This document shows, piece after piece, positions 31,511 through 42,520 of a stretch of DNA of 64,000 nucleotides (position 1 is the first letter of the stretch; the number at the start of each line of letters is the position of its first letter). The translations under genes and the position numbers were made by a program. Source of the DNA: Oreohelix idahoensis (taxonomy: Eukaryota > Mollusca > Gastropoda > Stylommatophora > Oreohelicidae); the NCBI GenBank assembly GCA_024509875.1, contig JAMPIV010017573.1, positions 1 to 64,000 of the forward strand, in the 5' to 3' direction. The notes under the pieces were generated by a model, which was given only the letters and a program-made list of their open reading frames with translations, was not told the DNA's origin and did not search any database.

Positions 31511-33922
31511 TGTGGTGAAGTGAGATGTTATAAATATTTATAGGGGACTTAGTGTACTGACTGAGATCAGCTGTGAAGGTATATATATCTAATAAGAGTA
31601 GTGTATTATATATAACCTTGCTTGCTGCCACATATGTATACCTCAGTCAGAATTATTCTGGAATAGTGTGATGACTACGTTGTATGTCTAGGGTATGTGT
31701 ATGATGAAGTGTAAGTCATAACAACAACAGACAGATAAACAATTTAATTTATTCCACCACACTTGACAACACTGTGACACTCACATACATATAACACTCT
31801 AAAGGATATCTTAAAGGAGTCACTGATAACTTTTCAAATAACAATATGTATTCATTGCTGTTATGAATGAATATGTGTCCTGATTCAAATACAAAGGGAA
31901 CCAGGAATCACAATCAATTTTACTTACAAGTTATATGTACAGAATTTATCAATATGAATATGGTAATGACATATATTATTAAAAGTATCCTATGTGTGTC
32001 AGTTGTGTAGTAGTAATATGAGGTAATACTGGTTTTGTTTTGTTCAAGCTCTGTTGGTATTTGTCATCATGACTTCAATAGTTTGTCTTTATGGGGACTA
32101 GTATTGGAGATGTTCTCAGTTCCTGATATTAAAACAATTTAATTCCCCTCTTAATGTTATTTTTACAAAGTCATTTTAAGCTGGGGTACATAATTTTGAG
32201 CTCAGCTGGCCACATCAGCTTATCTTGTGTGAGGGCGGCAGGAAAAGACTCCTCTGCTCGATTTCTCCCCTGGGCTCTGGAGACACCTCACTGATAGCTA
32301 AATGGACCAAGGAGTATGCTGTCCGACTCTGGATTCAGCAAAGCTCTGACCAGGTGCTGCTCAATACCATCAAGACCACGGTCCCTGAAAACAAGAAGGA
32401 TGTACCTTCTACTTCATAACTAATTTATACTCTCTTTTTACACTGAGCACAATACATCACAAACATTGAGTTCAGAGCGTTAGGCCAACTGTCAGCTTCA
32501 TCTGAAATACTTTATACCAGTATTTACCTCCTTAATGGTTACTACGCCTCTGCACTTCCAGCATTATTTCTGTCTAATCAATAATCTAGGTGTCAGTGTA
32601 CTGTTTGGCCATTCCATGCAGTTTTACTTTCCTCCGACACCTTCTGTTCAGGCTGGAGCATTATAGGCTTTACATCATGTTTGCTACTGAACTACACATA
32701 TATACAGGCATAAATTAACAATTCACATTCAATTTTCATTAAAAGATACTGAATGTTTCAAGCTTACCACAATTCATGGAAACAAACACAGATACGTTGA
32801 TTAGCAATGAATTCTGGCACAACTACTGGCACAAATTCCCATCTGCTTATGTTCCAGGCTTTTATTTAGCAAAAATATGAGCTGGCTTCAACGCACTGTT
32901 GCTTTATCAAGCTTATTTGACTAGTGGTCTCGAACTAACGCTCCTAAGTGAGTATATCAGCGAGTCTGGCCAATGGAGCCACGTTTCGACAAGTGTTTGA
33001 AAAAATTTTAACTTCCCACGTCTCCCCTAACAACCAAAGATAGTATTTATAGCCCGACTAATCGTGTTTAGCCTTACATATCATTCCAGCCAATCAGTTC
33101 AAATGTAACTTGTGGCCCATTTCCCGTACAATGGTGGTGTAAAAAAATCTACCACTGAGCGATTCTGATTTTGGGTGTTGTCTGACAGCACCATCATTTT
33201 ATTTTGGCTATAACTTGTTAATTCCTAGACTATTTGCATAACGTTGTACATATTCTTTGTCAGCAAACCCTAAGGAACCCAAATATATATATTTAATAGA
33301 GCTAAGTGGCTGCGTTCAAAATATGCAATTTCTTCTACCTCCTGTTTCGAAGATGTGCTGTCTGGGTACTGTAATGTTTTCAAACGTAAACCCATATAAT
33401 GTTATCTTTTCTAATAAGCGTTTCCCAGGTTTTTTAAAACCTAACTCTGGGAAGGGTAGTGAATTTATCACTGTCCGTCTGAAAAAGTTAGTGCATGTGG
33501 CCTTACACGCGTGATAGTAGTAATTGTGTATCGCGCGACGCGTGTTTTGTGTTGCACGTGTTCGGCTTTATGCCTCTCCCTTCTCTCTATCCTTTAGTCC
33601 ATCTGTCTTTAGTTACGCCGTGTATAAAATGGAATGAATGAAATATTTAAATTAGGTCATTGATCAGCTTGGTATCTCAATGTTTTTCCAAGAAATACAG
33701 CACACGTTTCATTGAAGAAAGCGGGTAATAATATAGTAGGCTTTTACTATCAACGTGAAAGCGTTACAATTTGCAGACGAAGCATAAAACAAAGGGGATT
33801 TCGAGTACTGTCATTTTGACAGCACTGTTCTTTTACCATTGCTCTTTTCTTTATTAGATTTATTTGTTAGGCTTTATATTTACCTTTTAATTTATATATG
33901 TGGATTAGAATATTCCACGACA
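31511..33922 (-). repeat. 3' LTR of element A
   Basis: 2412 bp, left on the plus strand. It begins TGTGGTGAAG and ends CCACGACA in plus orientation, so it carries the terminal TG/CA with short inverted ends (TGTGGTG / CCACGACA). The partner at 38245-40655 differs at about seven sites, including the cluster near 32226-32245 and one A at about 33284. A 64-codon plus-strand frame at 32225-32419 is open in both LTRs. Confidence 0.93.
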
Positions 33923-33940
33923 TCTCCCCTCTTAAAACAG
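33923..33940 (-). promoter_or_regulatory. Polypurine tract of element A
   Basis: On the minus strand TTTTAAGAGGGGAGA abuts the 3' LTR start TGTCGTGG. Such a purine run primes plus-strand synthesis in LTR elements. Position and composition both fit. Confidence 0.75.
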
Positions 33941-33989
33941 ACATTATATGTCAGTCCTTTATTCTATATACACATAGAGAAATTTATTA

Positions 33990-35889
33990 TTAGTTCTGGG
34001 GTTTACGGTGATTCTCATCACACGGATGGCGGCTTAAGAAATCCGCTCCCAAATTTGTTTTTCCAGATATATACTCAATGCTAAAATTATATGGAGCCAA
34101 AAGTAAAGACCATCGGAGTAACCTGGAGTTCTCATGCCTAGCCTGTGCTAGAAACGATAAAGGTTTGTGGTCTGTTTGCAACTTAAAGGCCTTCCCATAC
34201 AGATAAATATTGAATTTCTTTATTGCCCATATTACTGCAAGACATTCTTTTTCGCTAGTTGAGTAATTGATTTCAGCTTTATTCAATTTTCTGCTAGCAT
34301 ATGCCACTGGGCTTAATTCCCCATCCAATGCATCGGATTTCTGTAGTAGAGTTGCACCTAACCCAATATTACTTGCATCCGTCCTTACTATGAATTCTTG
34401 ACTTAAGTCAGGTAATTTCAAAATGGGTTTACTTGTGAGCTTTTCCTTCAATTCTTGGTAAGTCATTTCACATTGTGGTGTCCATGTAATGCGATCTGGA
34501 TGTCCTTTACGTGTCAAATCAGTTAACGGTGCACATATGGAATTAAAGTTTTTGATATACTTCTGGTAGAAACCACATAATGAGACAAAGGATCTCACGT
34601 CCTTCTTGGTTTGTGGTCTCGGGGCTTTCTGTAGTTTCTCTAAATTCTTTGGGTCAGGGGTCATGTTTCCCTGATAAACTGTGTGTCCCAAAAATTCCAA
34701 TTCTTTACATCCAACGCAACATTTGGTTGGTCGGGCTGTTAAATTTGCCTCCCTAAGTCGATTAAACAGCATGTTCAGAGAGTCAATGTGTTCCTCAAAT
34801 GTTTCTGTTGCTATCAGGATATCATCCATGAAATTTGTTATACATGGATTATTCAGAGGGTCCAATAATTTTCTCATCATTCTAGAGAAGACACTAGGCG
34901 CATTCTTCAATCCAAATGGCAATCTATTAAACTCATAGTGTCCTTCTGAAGTACTAAAAGCTAGGTATGGTCTAACCTCAGGCTTTACTGGAATCTGATA
35001 ATATCCTTTACTCAGATCCACTTTGGAGAAATATTTAGCTTTATTTAGTTTGGCAAACAGCTGATTTGTATCCGGCAATGGATCCACCTGTCCTTCTGTA
35101 ATAGCATTCAGTCTCCTGTAATCTATACAGAGTCTATGTTCTCCAGAGGGCTTCCTTAAGAGTACAACACCGGAACTATACGAAGATTCACTGTGCGAAA
35201 TAATTCCTTCCTTCAACAGATAGTCTATCTCTTCCTTCAAAGCTTTCTCCTTAGCAAACGGAATCGAATATGGTTTCATACAGACAGGTGTGGGGTCTAT
35301 CAGTTTCATATCATATTCCAATAGGTTTGTATGCCCTGGTCGGTCTGTTAACACCTCTGCATGATTATTTAGAACCTGTTGCACTCTCTCTTTCTGAGTT
35401 TTCGTTAAATGTGTACTGATTTTCACCTGTGCTGCTGTCTCACAGGGGTGTAATGGATACTCAAATGATGAAAGTGGTTCCTTTTTCATCTCCATGGCGA
35501 TGGACAAGGTCAACAAGTGTGTCTCTTCCTGATGTTCTCTTTCCAAATATTTCTTCAGGAGATTCACATGATAGATTTTTTCTTTCCCCTTCTTATCTAT
35601 CTTATAATTTGTTCTAGATACCTTCTCTAAAACTGTATATGGACCCTGCCATCCAATTTGTAACTTATTCTGACTCCCGGGCAAAAGAAGCAGTACTTTC
35701 TCTCCCACAGCCAAATTTCTGTCTTTCGCCTTTCCTGTTATAATAGGCAGCATGTTTCTTCCTGGCTTGTTTCAAATTTTCATTGGCAAGTTTCCAACCA
35801 GTTTTTAAACGAGTGGTCAGCTCATTCACATATTGGTATGAAGATGTAATGTTTTCCTCTGCCTTTTCATCAGTCCACGTTCTTAACAA
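33990..35889 (-). pseudogene. Integrase C-terminus, reverse transcriptase and RNase H of element A
   Basis: The reading starts near 35915 with GPYVALLRTWTDEKAEENI (end of integrase core/linker) and shifts frame near 35700-35750 into 35753-33990. That frame has VGEKVLLLLPGSQNKLQIGW then GPYTVLEKVSRTNYKI, the GPY/F module; then reverse transcriptase: LRKPSGEHRLCIDYRRLNAI, YFSKVDLSKGYYQIPV, RLPFGLKNAPSVFSRMM, ITNFMDDILIATET (FMDD, residues about 308-311), LEFLGHTVYQGNMTPD; then RNase H: FIVRTDASNIGLGATLLQ, STSEKECLAVIWAI, LQTDHKPLSFLAQ and LGADFLSRHPC. All reverse transcriptase and RNase H catalytic acids are visible, so these enzymes may be active. The frame break is upstream, in integrase. Confidence 0.88.
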
Positions 35890-35915
35890 AGCTACATATG
35901 GACCTTTAATTGTGT

Positions 35916-36340
35916 GGACCTATTTGTCCATGCACCGGTATGGTCTCTTCCACTCGAAGCTTTATAGTGATGATTTTTCCTCCCAGAATTATCATTCACA
36001 AAACGACCGCTACCAATTTTTCTTTTGGGGCTTTCTCCCCACTTAAAATTCTTGATGAGAGATTTCCTCTCTACATCCTCTTCCTCCAGTTTGTTTAAGT
36101 CCGATTGAGGGATTGTCGGCTTATCCTGGGGTAAGACATCTTTTGCACTCTCCGCATAGTGGCCATTGTAAAACAGTTAAGTGAAGCTTGTCCGTGAAAA
36201 GGGGCTTCCCATTCCATTTGGTCCACTTTATCAAATTTGTTTTTCATTTTATTATCAGGCCTAATTTTGCCCCGTGGCGTGTCCAGGTCCTGATCCATGT
36301 TCCCACTTGTGGGTGTTCCCTCATGTGCTATGCTACACCT
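35916..36340 (-). other. Unrelated or scrambled segment replacing integrase catalytic core
   Basis: Between the H2C2 zinc domain and the GPYVALL block there should be about 450-500 bp encoding the D,D-35-E core. The roughly 425 bp here show no such motif in any minus frame. One frame gives WPLCGECKRCLTPG and another KFDKVDQMEWEAPFHGQASL, followed by stops. The segment could be a captured sequence or a badly rearranged remnant. Its loss means this copy cannot integrate itself. Confidence 0.55.
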
Positions 36341-36604
36341 TTCTACAAAATTCTCAATGTCCCATCTTGCTTTGGGCCAATAATAATTGTGAGCCACCTT
36401 TTGAATGATGGTACCTATCTTCTCATGGTCCCCATCTGGTTTCACATGTAGGCTCCTTATTAAGTCTGCCCTATATCTTTTAGGAAGTACCAGTTGTCCC
36501 TGACCTTTGGATCTAGCTCCAGTCTTCCTATACATCAACTTGTTTTTCATGTAAAAATCTCCCTGCCTGGAGTTGTATGACAAGTTGACAATTTTCTGAA
36601 ACAA
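36340..36604 (-). pseudogene. Integrase H2C2 zinc-binding domain of element A
   Basis: Minus-strand frame beginning near 36604 (MFQKIVNLSYNSRQGDFYMK) continues the gag frame after a one-base shift. It contains LVLPKRYRADLIRSLHVKPD, then GDHEKIGTIIQKVAHNYYWP and WDIENFVERCSIAHEG. This is the N-terminal domain of retroelement integrases (YYWP and DI..FV..C). The two histidines (LH...DH) and the first Cys are present, but the second Cys of the usual CxxC is replaced (CSIAH). Placing this domain upstream of reverse transcriptase is what makes the order Gmr1-like. Confidence 0.85.
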
Positions 36605-38040
36605 GGCTTGAGTGTTTTATCCCCAGCCTGTGCCTTCCTCATCTCTTCTGGAGTGGTATCTAACATAATATCCTCCTCCTGTCTTGAGGTCGACCTGACC
36701 TGAAGGGTTGCCATATACACAGGTTTCCTTCTGCAACGGTCAGTGTCATGATTGTCCATCTGACAATTCTTACACCACCTTTTTCCTTGGTTGAAAGATT
36801 TTCTTTCATCATATTTCCTTTCATCGAATTGTGGGAATTTATTTTTATTTTCATACCGTGGCCTATCAAACTGGTGCTTACTTTTGTTTTGATCTCTAGG
36901 ATCAAATTGATTAAAGTTCTGTGGTGCCCTAAAGTTATCCACTTGTTTCTTTTTATTACCTGTTACCTCTGCTTGAGCTGCTTGATACCTTTCAGCAACA
37001 TTTAGCAACTCACCCAGCCTCTCTGCACCTTGTTCCATGAGAAACTTTCTCAGGTCTGGAGCCATGGACTCTCTTAATTGCTCTATAAGGACCATTTCCT
37101 TAAGATCTTGGGTTTTCCCCAGAGAAGTCCATTTCTCCAAGTATGTCTCTATTCGTGCAGAGAACTGGTGATAGGTTTCACCTGACAGTAGTTTAGCATT
37201 CCTAAATTTTTTCCTATAGAATTCTGCATTCTTTTCATATCTTAACAAAAGAGCCTGCTTTAGCATGTCATAATTTTCCTGATCACCTCTGCTCATTTTT
37301 GCAAAAACTTCATAAGCTGCCCCACGAAGTCCTTGAGATAACTTTAAGCTCCACCTTTCTCTCTCTAACCCATACGTGGTAGCTAATAGTTCATACCTAT
37401 TTAGGTAGCTCTCTATATCATCGTCTTTCTCAACAAAATGATCTAAATGAAAATTCATAGCTGAGGTTGAGGCTCCTTGGCTAGCAGTGGCATCAGAGGC
37501 AAAGGGACTGGCACCATTTTCAGGAGCATGGCCCTGAAACTCAAACTCCCTTAGTCGTAACTCATGTTCCCTTTGTAATCTCTTCTCCTCCTTTTCTGCT
37601 TCCCTCTCTGCAGTCAATCTTCTTTCTTCTGCTTCCCTTTCTGCAGCTAATTTCTTCTCTTCCCTTTCTGCAGCTAATTTCTTCTCTTCCCTTTCTGCAG
37701 CTAATTTCTTCTCTTCCCTTTCTGCAGCTAATTTCTTCTCTTCCCTTTCTGCAGCCAATCTTCTTTCTTCTGCCTCCAATTTCTTAGCCTCAGCCTCAAT
37801 CTGCAACCTCTTAGTCTCAGCCTCAGCCTGCAACCTCTTAGTCTCAGCCTCAGCCTCAAATTGTAACTTCTTAATTTCCCTTTCAGCCTCTAACTTTCTT
37901 TCGGCTTCAAACCTTCTTTCTTCGCGTTCAATAAATTTGTCACATTCCGTAGTGACATAGGCAACCATAACTTGCCCATCTAATCCTAACTCCTTTGCAG
38001 TCTGAACAGCAGCAGATCGAAACTTGGCCAGGTCCGCCAT
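36547..38040 (-). CDS. gag of element A (coiled coil plus CCHC knuckle)
   Basis: A 497-residue open frame starting MADLAKFRSAAVQTAKELG. Residues about 45-165 are a Glu/Lys/Arg coiled coil that includes several copies of the 9-residue unit EEKKLAAER (27 bp, about 37640-37745). Then comes the gag core: DHFVEKDDDIESYLNRYELL, KLSQGLRGAAYEVFAKMS, ETYHQFSARIETYLEKW. A single zinc knuckle CKNCQMDNHDTDRC (C-x2-C-x4-H-x4-C) lies near residues 423-436. The protease expected next is absent: the frame passes from VYMATLQV into DTTPEEMRKAQAGDKTLKPC, which normally lies just before integrase. The deletion kept the frame open. It assembles the particle and binds RNA (family knowledge). Confidence 0.88.
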   Translation of the reverse strand: MADLAKFRSAAVQTAKELGLDGQVMVAYVTTECDKFIEREERRFEAERKLEAEREIKKLQFEAEAETKRLQAEAETKRLQIEAEAKKLEAEERRLAAEREEKKLAAEREEKKLAAEREEKKLAAEREEKKLAAEREAEERRLTAEREAEKEEKRLQREHELRLREFEFQGHAPENGASPFASDATASQGASTSAMNFHLDHFVEKDDDIESYLNRYELLATTYGLERERWSLKLSQGLRGAAYEVFAKMSRGDQENYDMLKQALLLRYEKNAEFYRKKFRNAKLLSGETYHQFSARIETYLEKWTSLGKTQDLKEMVLIEQLRESMAPDLRKFLMEQGAERLGELLNVAERYQAAQAEVTGNKKKQVDNFRAPQNFNQFDPRDQNKSKHQFDRPRYENKNKFPQFDERKYDERKSFNQGKRWCKNCQMDNHDTDRCRRKPVYMATLQVRSTSRQEEDIMLDTTPEEMRKAQAGDKTLKPCFRKLSTCHTTPGREIFT

Positions 38041-38220
38041 TGTCTATCAGGTAAGTTTATACAATGTCTAACCAACAATTTAATCTCTAAATATATATCT
38101 AATGGACAACACAGGCACCGTGAGCTCAACCTTATTTAATTCCACCCAAGGATACCTTTTAATTCTTATATTCCCTGAAGTGAATTACCCCCAATATTTT
38201 TAATAGGGAAAGATTCAAAA

Positions 38221-38239
38221 TCCCAAGAGCGAGCCCCCA
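38221..38239 (-). promoter_or_regulatory. Primer-binding site of element A, tRNA-Pro-like
   Basis: On the minus strand, a few bases after the 5' LTR, TTGGGGGCTCGCTCTTGGGA appears. Its first ten bases, TGGGGGCTCG, are those of the primer-binding site complementary to the 3' end of tRNA-Pro. The remainder diverges slightly. It primes minus-strand synthesis. Confidence 0.65.
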
Positions 38240-38244
38240 ATATA

Positions 38245-40655
38245 TGTGGTGAAGTGAGATGTTATAAATATTTATAGGGGACTTAGTGTACTGACTGAGA
38301 TCAGCTGTGAAGGTATATATATCTAATAAGAGTAGTGTATTATATATAACCTTGCTTGCTGCCACATATGTATACCTCAGTCAGAATTATTCTGGAATAG
38401 TGTGATGACTACGTTGTATGTCTAGGGTATGTGTATGATGAAGTGTAAGTCATAACAACAACAGACAGATAAACAATTTAATTTATTCCACCACACTTGA
38501 CAACACTGTGACACTCACATACATATAACACTCTAAAGGATATCTTAAAGGAGTCACTGATAACTTTTCAAATAACAATATGTATTCATTGCTGTTATGA
38601 ATGAATATGTGTCCTGATTCAAATACAAAGGGAACCAGGAATCACAATCAATTTTACTTACAAGTTATATGTACAGAATTTATCAATATGAATATGGTAA
38701 TGACATATATTATTAAAAGTATCCTATGTGTGTCAGTTGTGTAGTAGTAATATGAGGTAATACTGGTTTTGTTTTGTTCAAGCTCTGTTGGTATTTGTCA
38801 TCATGACTTCAATAGTTTGTCTTTATGGGGACTAGTATTGGAGATGTTCTCAGTTCCTGATATTAAAACAATTTAATTCCCCTCTTAATGTTATTTTTAC
38901 AAGGTCATTTTAAGCTGGGGTACATAATTTTGAGCTCAGCTGGCCACATCAGCTTATCTTTTGTGATGGCGGCTGGAAAAGACTCCTCTGCTCGATTTCT
39001 CCCCTGGGCTCTGGAGACTCCTCACTGATAGCTAAATGGACCAAGGAGTATGCTGTCCGACTCTGGATTCAGCAAAGCTCTGACCAGGTGCTGCTCAATA
39101 CCATCAAGACCACGGTCCCTGAAAACAAGAAGGATGTACCTTCTACTTCATAACTAATTTATACTCTCTTTTTACACTGAGCACAATACATCACAAACAT
39201 TGAGTTCAGAGCGTTAGGCCAACTGTCAGCTTCATCTGAAATACTTTATACCAGTATTTACCTCCTTAATGGTTACTACGCCTCTGCACTTCCAGCATTA
39301 TTTCTGTCTAATCAATAATCTAGGTGTCAGTGTACTGTTTGGCCATTCCATGCAGTTTTACTTTCCTCCGACACCTTCTGTTCAGGCTGGAGCATTATAG
39401 GCTTTACATCATGTTTGCTACTGAACTACACATATATACAGGCATAAATTAACAATTCACATTCAATTTTCATTAAAAGATACTGAATGTTTCAAGCTTA
39501 CCACAATTCATGGAAACAAACACAGATACGTTGATTAGCAATGAATTCTGGCACAACTACTGGCACAAATTCCCATCTGCTTATGTTCCAGGCTTTTATT
39601 TAGCAAAAATATGAGCTGGCTTCAACGCACTGTTGCTTTATCAAGCTTATTTGACTAGTGGTCTCGAACTAACGCTCCTAAGTGAGTATATCAGCGAGTC
39701 TGGCCAATGGAGCCACGTTTCGACAAGTGTTTGAAAAAATTTTAACTTCCCACGTCTCCCCTAACAACCAAAGATAGTATTTATAGCCCGACTAATCGTG
39801 TTTAGCCTTACATATCATTCCAGCCAATCAGTTCAAATGTAACTTGTGGCCCATTTCCCGTACAATGGTGGTGTAAAAAAATCTACCACTGAGCGATTCT
39901 GATTTTGGGTGTTGTCTGACAGCACCATCATTTTATTTTGGCTATAACTTGTTAATTCCTAGACTATTTGCATAACGTTGTACATATTCTTTGTCAGCAA
40001 ACCCTAAGGAACCCAATATATATATTTAATAGAGCTAAGTGGCTGCGTTCAAAATATGCAATTTCTTCTACCTCCTGTTTCGAAGATGTGCTGTCTGGGT
40101 ACTGTAATGTTTTCAAACGTAAACCCATATAATGTTATCTTTTCTAATAAGCGTTTCCCAGGTTTTTTAAAACCTAACTCTGGGAAGGGTAGTGAATTTA
40201 TCACTGTCCGTCTGAAAAAGTTAGTGCATGTGGCCTTACACGCGTGATAGTAGTAATTGTGTATCGCGCGACGCGTGTTTTGTGTTGCACGTGTTCGGCT
40301 TTATGCCTCTCCCTTCTCTCTATCCTTTAGTCCATCTGTCTTTAGTTACGCCGTGTATAAAATGGAATGAATGAAATATTTAAATTAGGTCATTGATCAG
40401 CTTGGTATCTCAATGTTTTTCCAAGAAATACAGCACACGTTTCATTGAAGAAAGCGGGTAATAATATAGTAGGCTTTTACTATCAACGTGAAAGCGTTAC
40501 AATTTGCAGACGAAGCATAAAACAAAGGGGATTTCGAGTACTGTCATTTTGACAGCACTGTTCTTTTACCATTGCTCTTTTCTTTATTAGATTTATTTGT
40601 TAGGCTTTATATTTACCTTTTAATTTATATATGGGGATTAGAATATTCCACGACA
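38245..40655 (-). repeat. 5' LTR of element A
   Basis: 2411 bp, right on the plus strand and upstream for the minus-strand element. Same ends as the partner (TGTGGTG...CCACGACA), followed by the duplication GAGAG at 40656-40660. It is long for a Ty3/gypsy LTR. Confidence 0.93.
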
Positions 40656-40660
40656 GAGAG

Positions 40661-41059
40661 CATCTGAGTTAGTTCAGCAGAATTCAGTAGAGTATGATTT
40701 ATGAGGTGTATAAGTTAGTTGTGCAGCACCGCCAAGAGCACCTTTGAGACATTGTAGTCAAATTAGTTAATAAGTCTTAACCGGAACAGAGAGAACACTA
40801 GTGAAGAGTAGTCAGGTGGCGGAGGACCCCACAGTGTGTTTAGTTAGTAACAATAGAGTAGTCAGGGGTGGTGGCTCTTACCTAGAGGCACGCGCCCGGT
40901 ATATTTCTTTAACCTTAGTTGTTTTCGTGTAGGTGTGGAAGAGAGGGTGGTAATTTGATAATTGTGTCTTTCATTGATTTTTCTTTTTTTCAGGTTGTGT
41001 AAACTCGCACGTTATCGGTGTGTTTTATTTTTTTCTGTAGTATAGATTTGTTTGTTTTA
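40661..41059. other. Flank of element A, possibly an older repeat
   Basis: No gene recognised. The sequence continues from the left flank (before 31506) and is rich in GTAGAG/CAGTAGA words on both sides, as expected if element A interrupted a single older repeat. Confidence 0.4.
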
Positions 41060-41370
41060 ATAAACTTAAAATGTGCACTGGATCAGTTTGTCTTTCACTA
41101 TACTGTACCTGTATTCTTTAACTGTACAGTGGTGTCTGTGGTTAGAAATTAGTGCAGACCTTATCTCAGCTCAGCGAGAGGTGGTGAGACAGTAGCTAAT
41201 AAAACAAGTCACAGGTGGCGAGGGAGAGTCAGTCTAGGTTCTCACCCTTGAAGTTATAAGTCTCATCCTCCACAGTCACTTTAATTCTCATCTTAATCTA
41301 TCTTCTCAGACTTTCCTACAAATCGGTGTCTTGTCTCTTTACTCAGACAGACAGTGTCTGACAGTGCACA
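41060..41370 (+). repeat. LTR-like dispersed repeat, inverted partner at 50540-50800
   Basis: Shares, with the minus strand of 50540-50800, GGATCAG, CTGTACCTGTA, CTCTTTAACT-type and AGGTTCTCACCCT words and TGTCTTGTCTCT in the same order, with about 30 percent divergence by eye. AATAAACTTAAAATG near 41059 and AATAAAACAAG near 41199 are possible polyadenylation signals. It may be part of an old LTR. Confidence 0.5.
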
Positions 41371-41489
41371 GCAAGATGTCGTATATTACAAGACTAATTT
41401 ATTACGTGTGTTATGCCTAAACGACATTGTCAGTATTATCCAAGATTCGTTTATTGTCAATATAAATTATGGACCGTAAACTATGTGTT

Positions 41490-41865
41490 CTACTCAATGT
41501 CAAATCAGTCCTATTGTATGGGTATGAAACATGGAGAACAATAAAAACTAAAACCAAAAAGCCACAGACTTTCATAAATGGGTGCTTACGTTAAATAGAA
41601 GGTTTGAAGTCGTATAAGAAGATCACTAATGTGGAACTGATTTTTTTTTTTTTTTTTAAATAAAGTTTTGCCTCGTTTTGGCGAGGCGCGTCCCGTTCAA
41701 CCTAGTCGGTTATATTAGGGCACATATCCAAACACAAAAGACCCTTAGCTCTGAGAAATGTGTGGAACTGATGATAAGAACCAGACAAGTATCACTGGAA
41801 CATGAGATGAGAAGAAAACGCTGGCAATGGAAAGGACCCGCATTGAGAAGAAACGGTTGATAGCA
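41490..41865 (+). mobile_element. LINE ORF2 C-terminal fragment split by a SINE
   Basis: The translation reads NVKSVLLYGYETWRTIKTKT and TFINGCLR, then EGLKSYKKITNVEL before the SINE at 41642, and continues after it with MIRTRQVSLEHEMRRKRWQW and KGPALRRNG. Joined across the SINE this follows the LINE order (TNxELWxRTxQxxxExEIRxRRWxW). A stop follows CLR. It is the same LINE family as 14897-15035 and the source of the 84-bp array. Confidence 0.85.
41642..41760 (-). mobile_element. Short SINE inserted in a LINE, 12-bp target duplication
   Basis: Minus-strand copy, its poly(A) seen as an 18-T run at 41641-41658. It is flanked by TGTGGAACTGAT at 41630-41641 and 41761-41772. The body contains GAGGCAAAACTTTA, CGGGACGCGCCTCG, CTAATATAACCGACTAGG and CTAAGGGTCTTTTGTGTTTG. 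A second copy is at 46612-46739. No polymerase III boxes were clear, so its origin is open. Confidence 0.88.
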
Positions 41866-42255
41866 TTAAAAGGTAGTCCTTGTTCTTGTGGCGAAATCAG
41901 TCGTGCAATTTTTATAACTCTTATTCACTCCGGCAGTATCTCTTCATTTCTTCATTTTTCTCACTCATCATTTAATTTTTTGGCATATTTATTGCCCTTA
42001 CATTCTTTTTGCTGTGACCACTCCTCAGACTTATTTACGTCTGAGAATATGTCTTAAGAACATGCAGTATCAATATCAGCCTATTGAATATCTTTTTAGT
42101 ATACAGAACCAAGTCCCGATATCAATGAAGGACACTCATCTACGGTTAAAAGCGTTGTTTCTTATTAAACGCTAGATATTAAATTTTAAAATGCTGTAAA
42201 GGCGACTACGAGGCGTGGAGGTGGAGGACAGCTATACGCGGGGGTAGAAACATGG
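41866..42255 (+). repeat. Dispersed repeat, second copy at 15857-16070
   Basis: From 42048 to 42255 it parallels 15857-16070 closely (AGAACCAAGTCCCGATATCA, GAGGCGTGGAGGTGGAGGAC). The part at 41885-41950, with CACTCCGGCAGTATC, parallels 16255-16305, but in the other relative order. So the two loci hold the same modules rearranged. Confidence 0.6.
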
Positions 42256-42520
42256 AAAGCAAGGGAGGCAATCCGTGATAGTTCTGAAACCCAGGGTTAA
42301 TAGAGGTGGGTAGAAACTCAAAAAATACGGACAAGAGAAATGGAGATAGAAATGAACATAATGGAGAAGACATGGTAAGACCTTGACCTGATGGCACAGG
42401 ACAGAAGACGTGGTATAGGTCTGTAGAAGTCTTAAGCTTCCTGGGGGGTGAAGGGTTGATGATGATGGTGATGATGATGGTGATGACGATGATGGTGATG
42501 ATGATGATAGTACGATACGT
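42256..42520 (+). mobile_element. LINE 3'-end fragment with GAT tail
   Basis: The translation near 42340-42420 gives EMNIMEKTW, stop, DLDLMAQDRRRG, matching the KTWNELxxMAQDRxxW block of LINE ORF2 C termini. It ends in an irregular (GATGGT/GAT)n tail at 42459-42510. Similar ends occur on the minus strand at 49130-49265, 50324-50557 and 63200-63410. Confidence 0.65.

Larger units (their letters stand above)
31511..40655 (-). mobile_element. LTR retrotransposon A (Ty3/gypsy, Gmr1-like gene order)
   Basis: Complete minus-strand element of 9145 bp with LTRs of about 2.41 kb, bounded by the 5-bp duplication GAGAG (31506-31510 and 40656-40660). Internal order on the minus strand: primer-binding site, gag with coiled coil and zinc knuckle, integrase H2C2 zinc domain, integrase C-terminal GPY/F module, reverse transcriptase, RNase H, polypurine tract. 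Integrase before reverse transcriptase is the order of the Gmr1 group rather than the usual Ty3/gypsy order. Protease and the integrase catalytic core are missing. About seven LTR differences were seen by eye in 2.4 kb, so it is recent. Confidence 0.93.
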
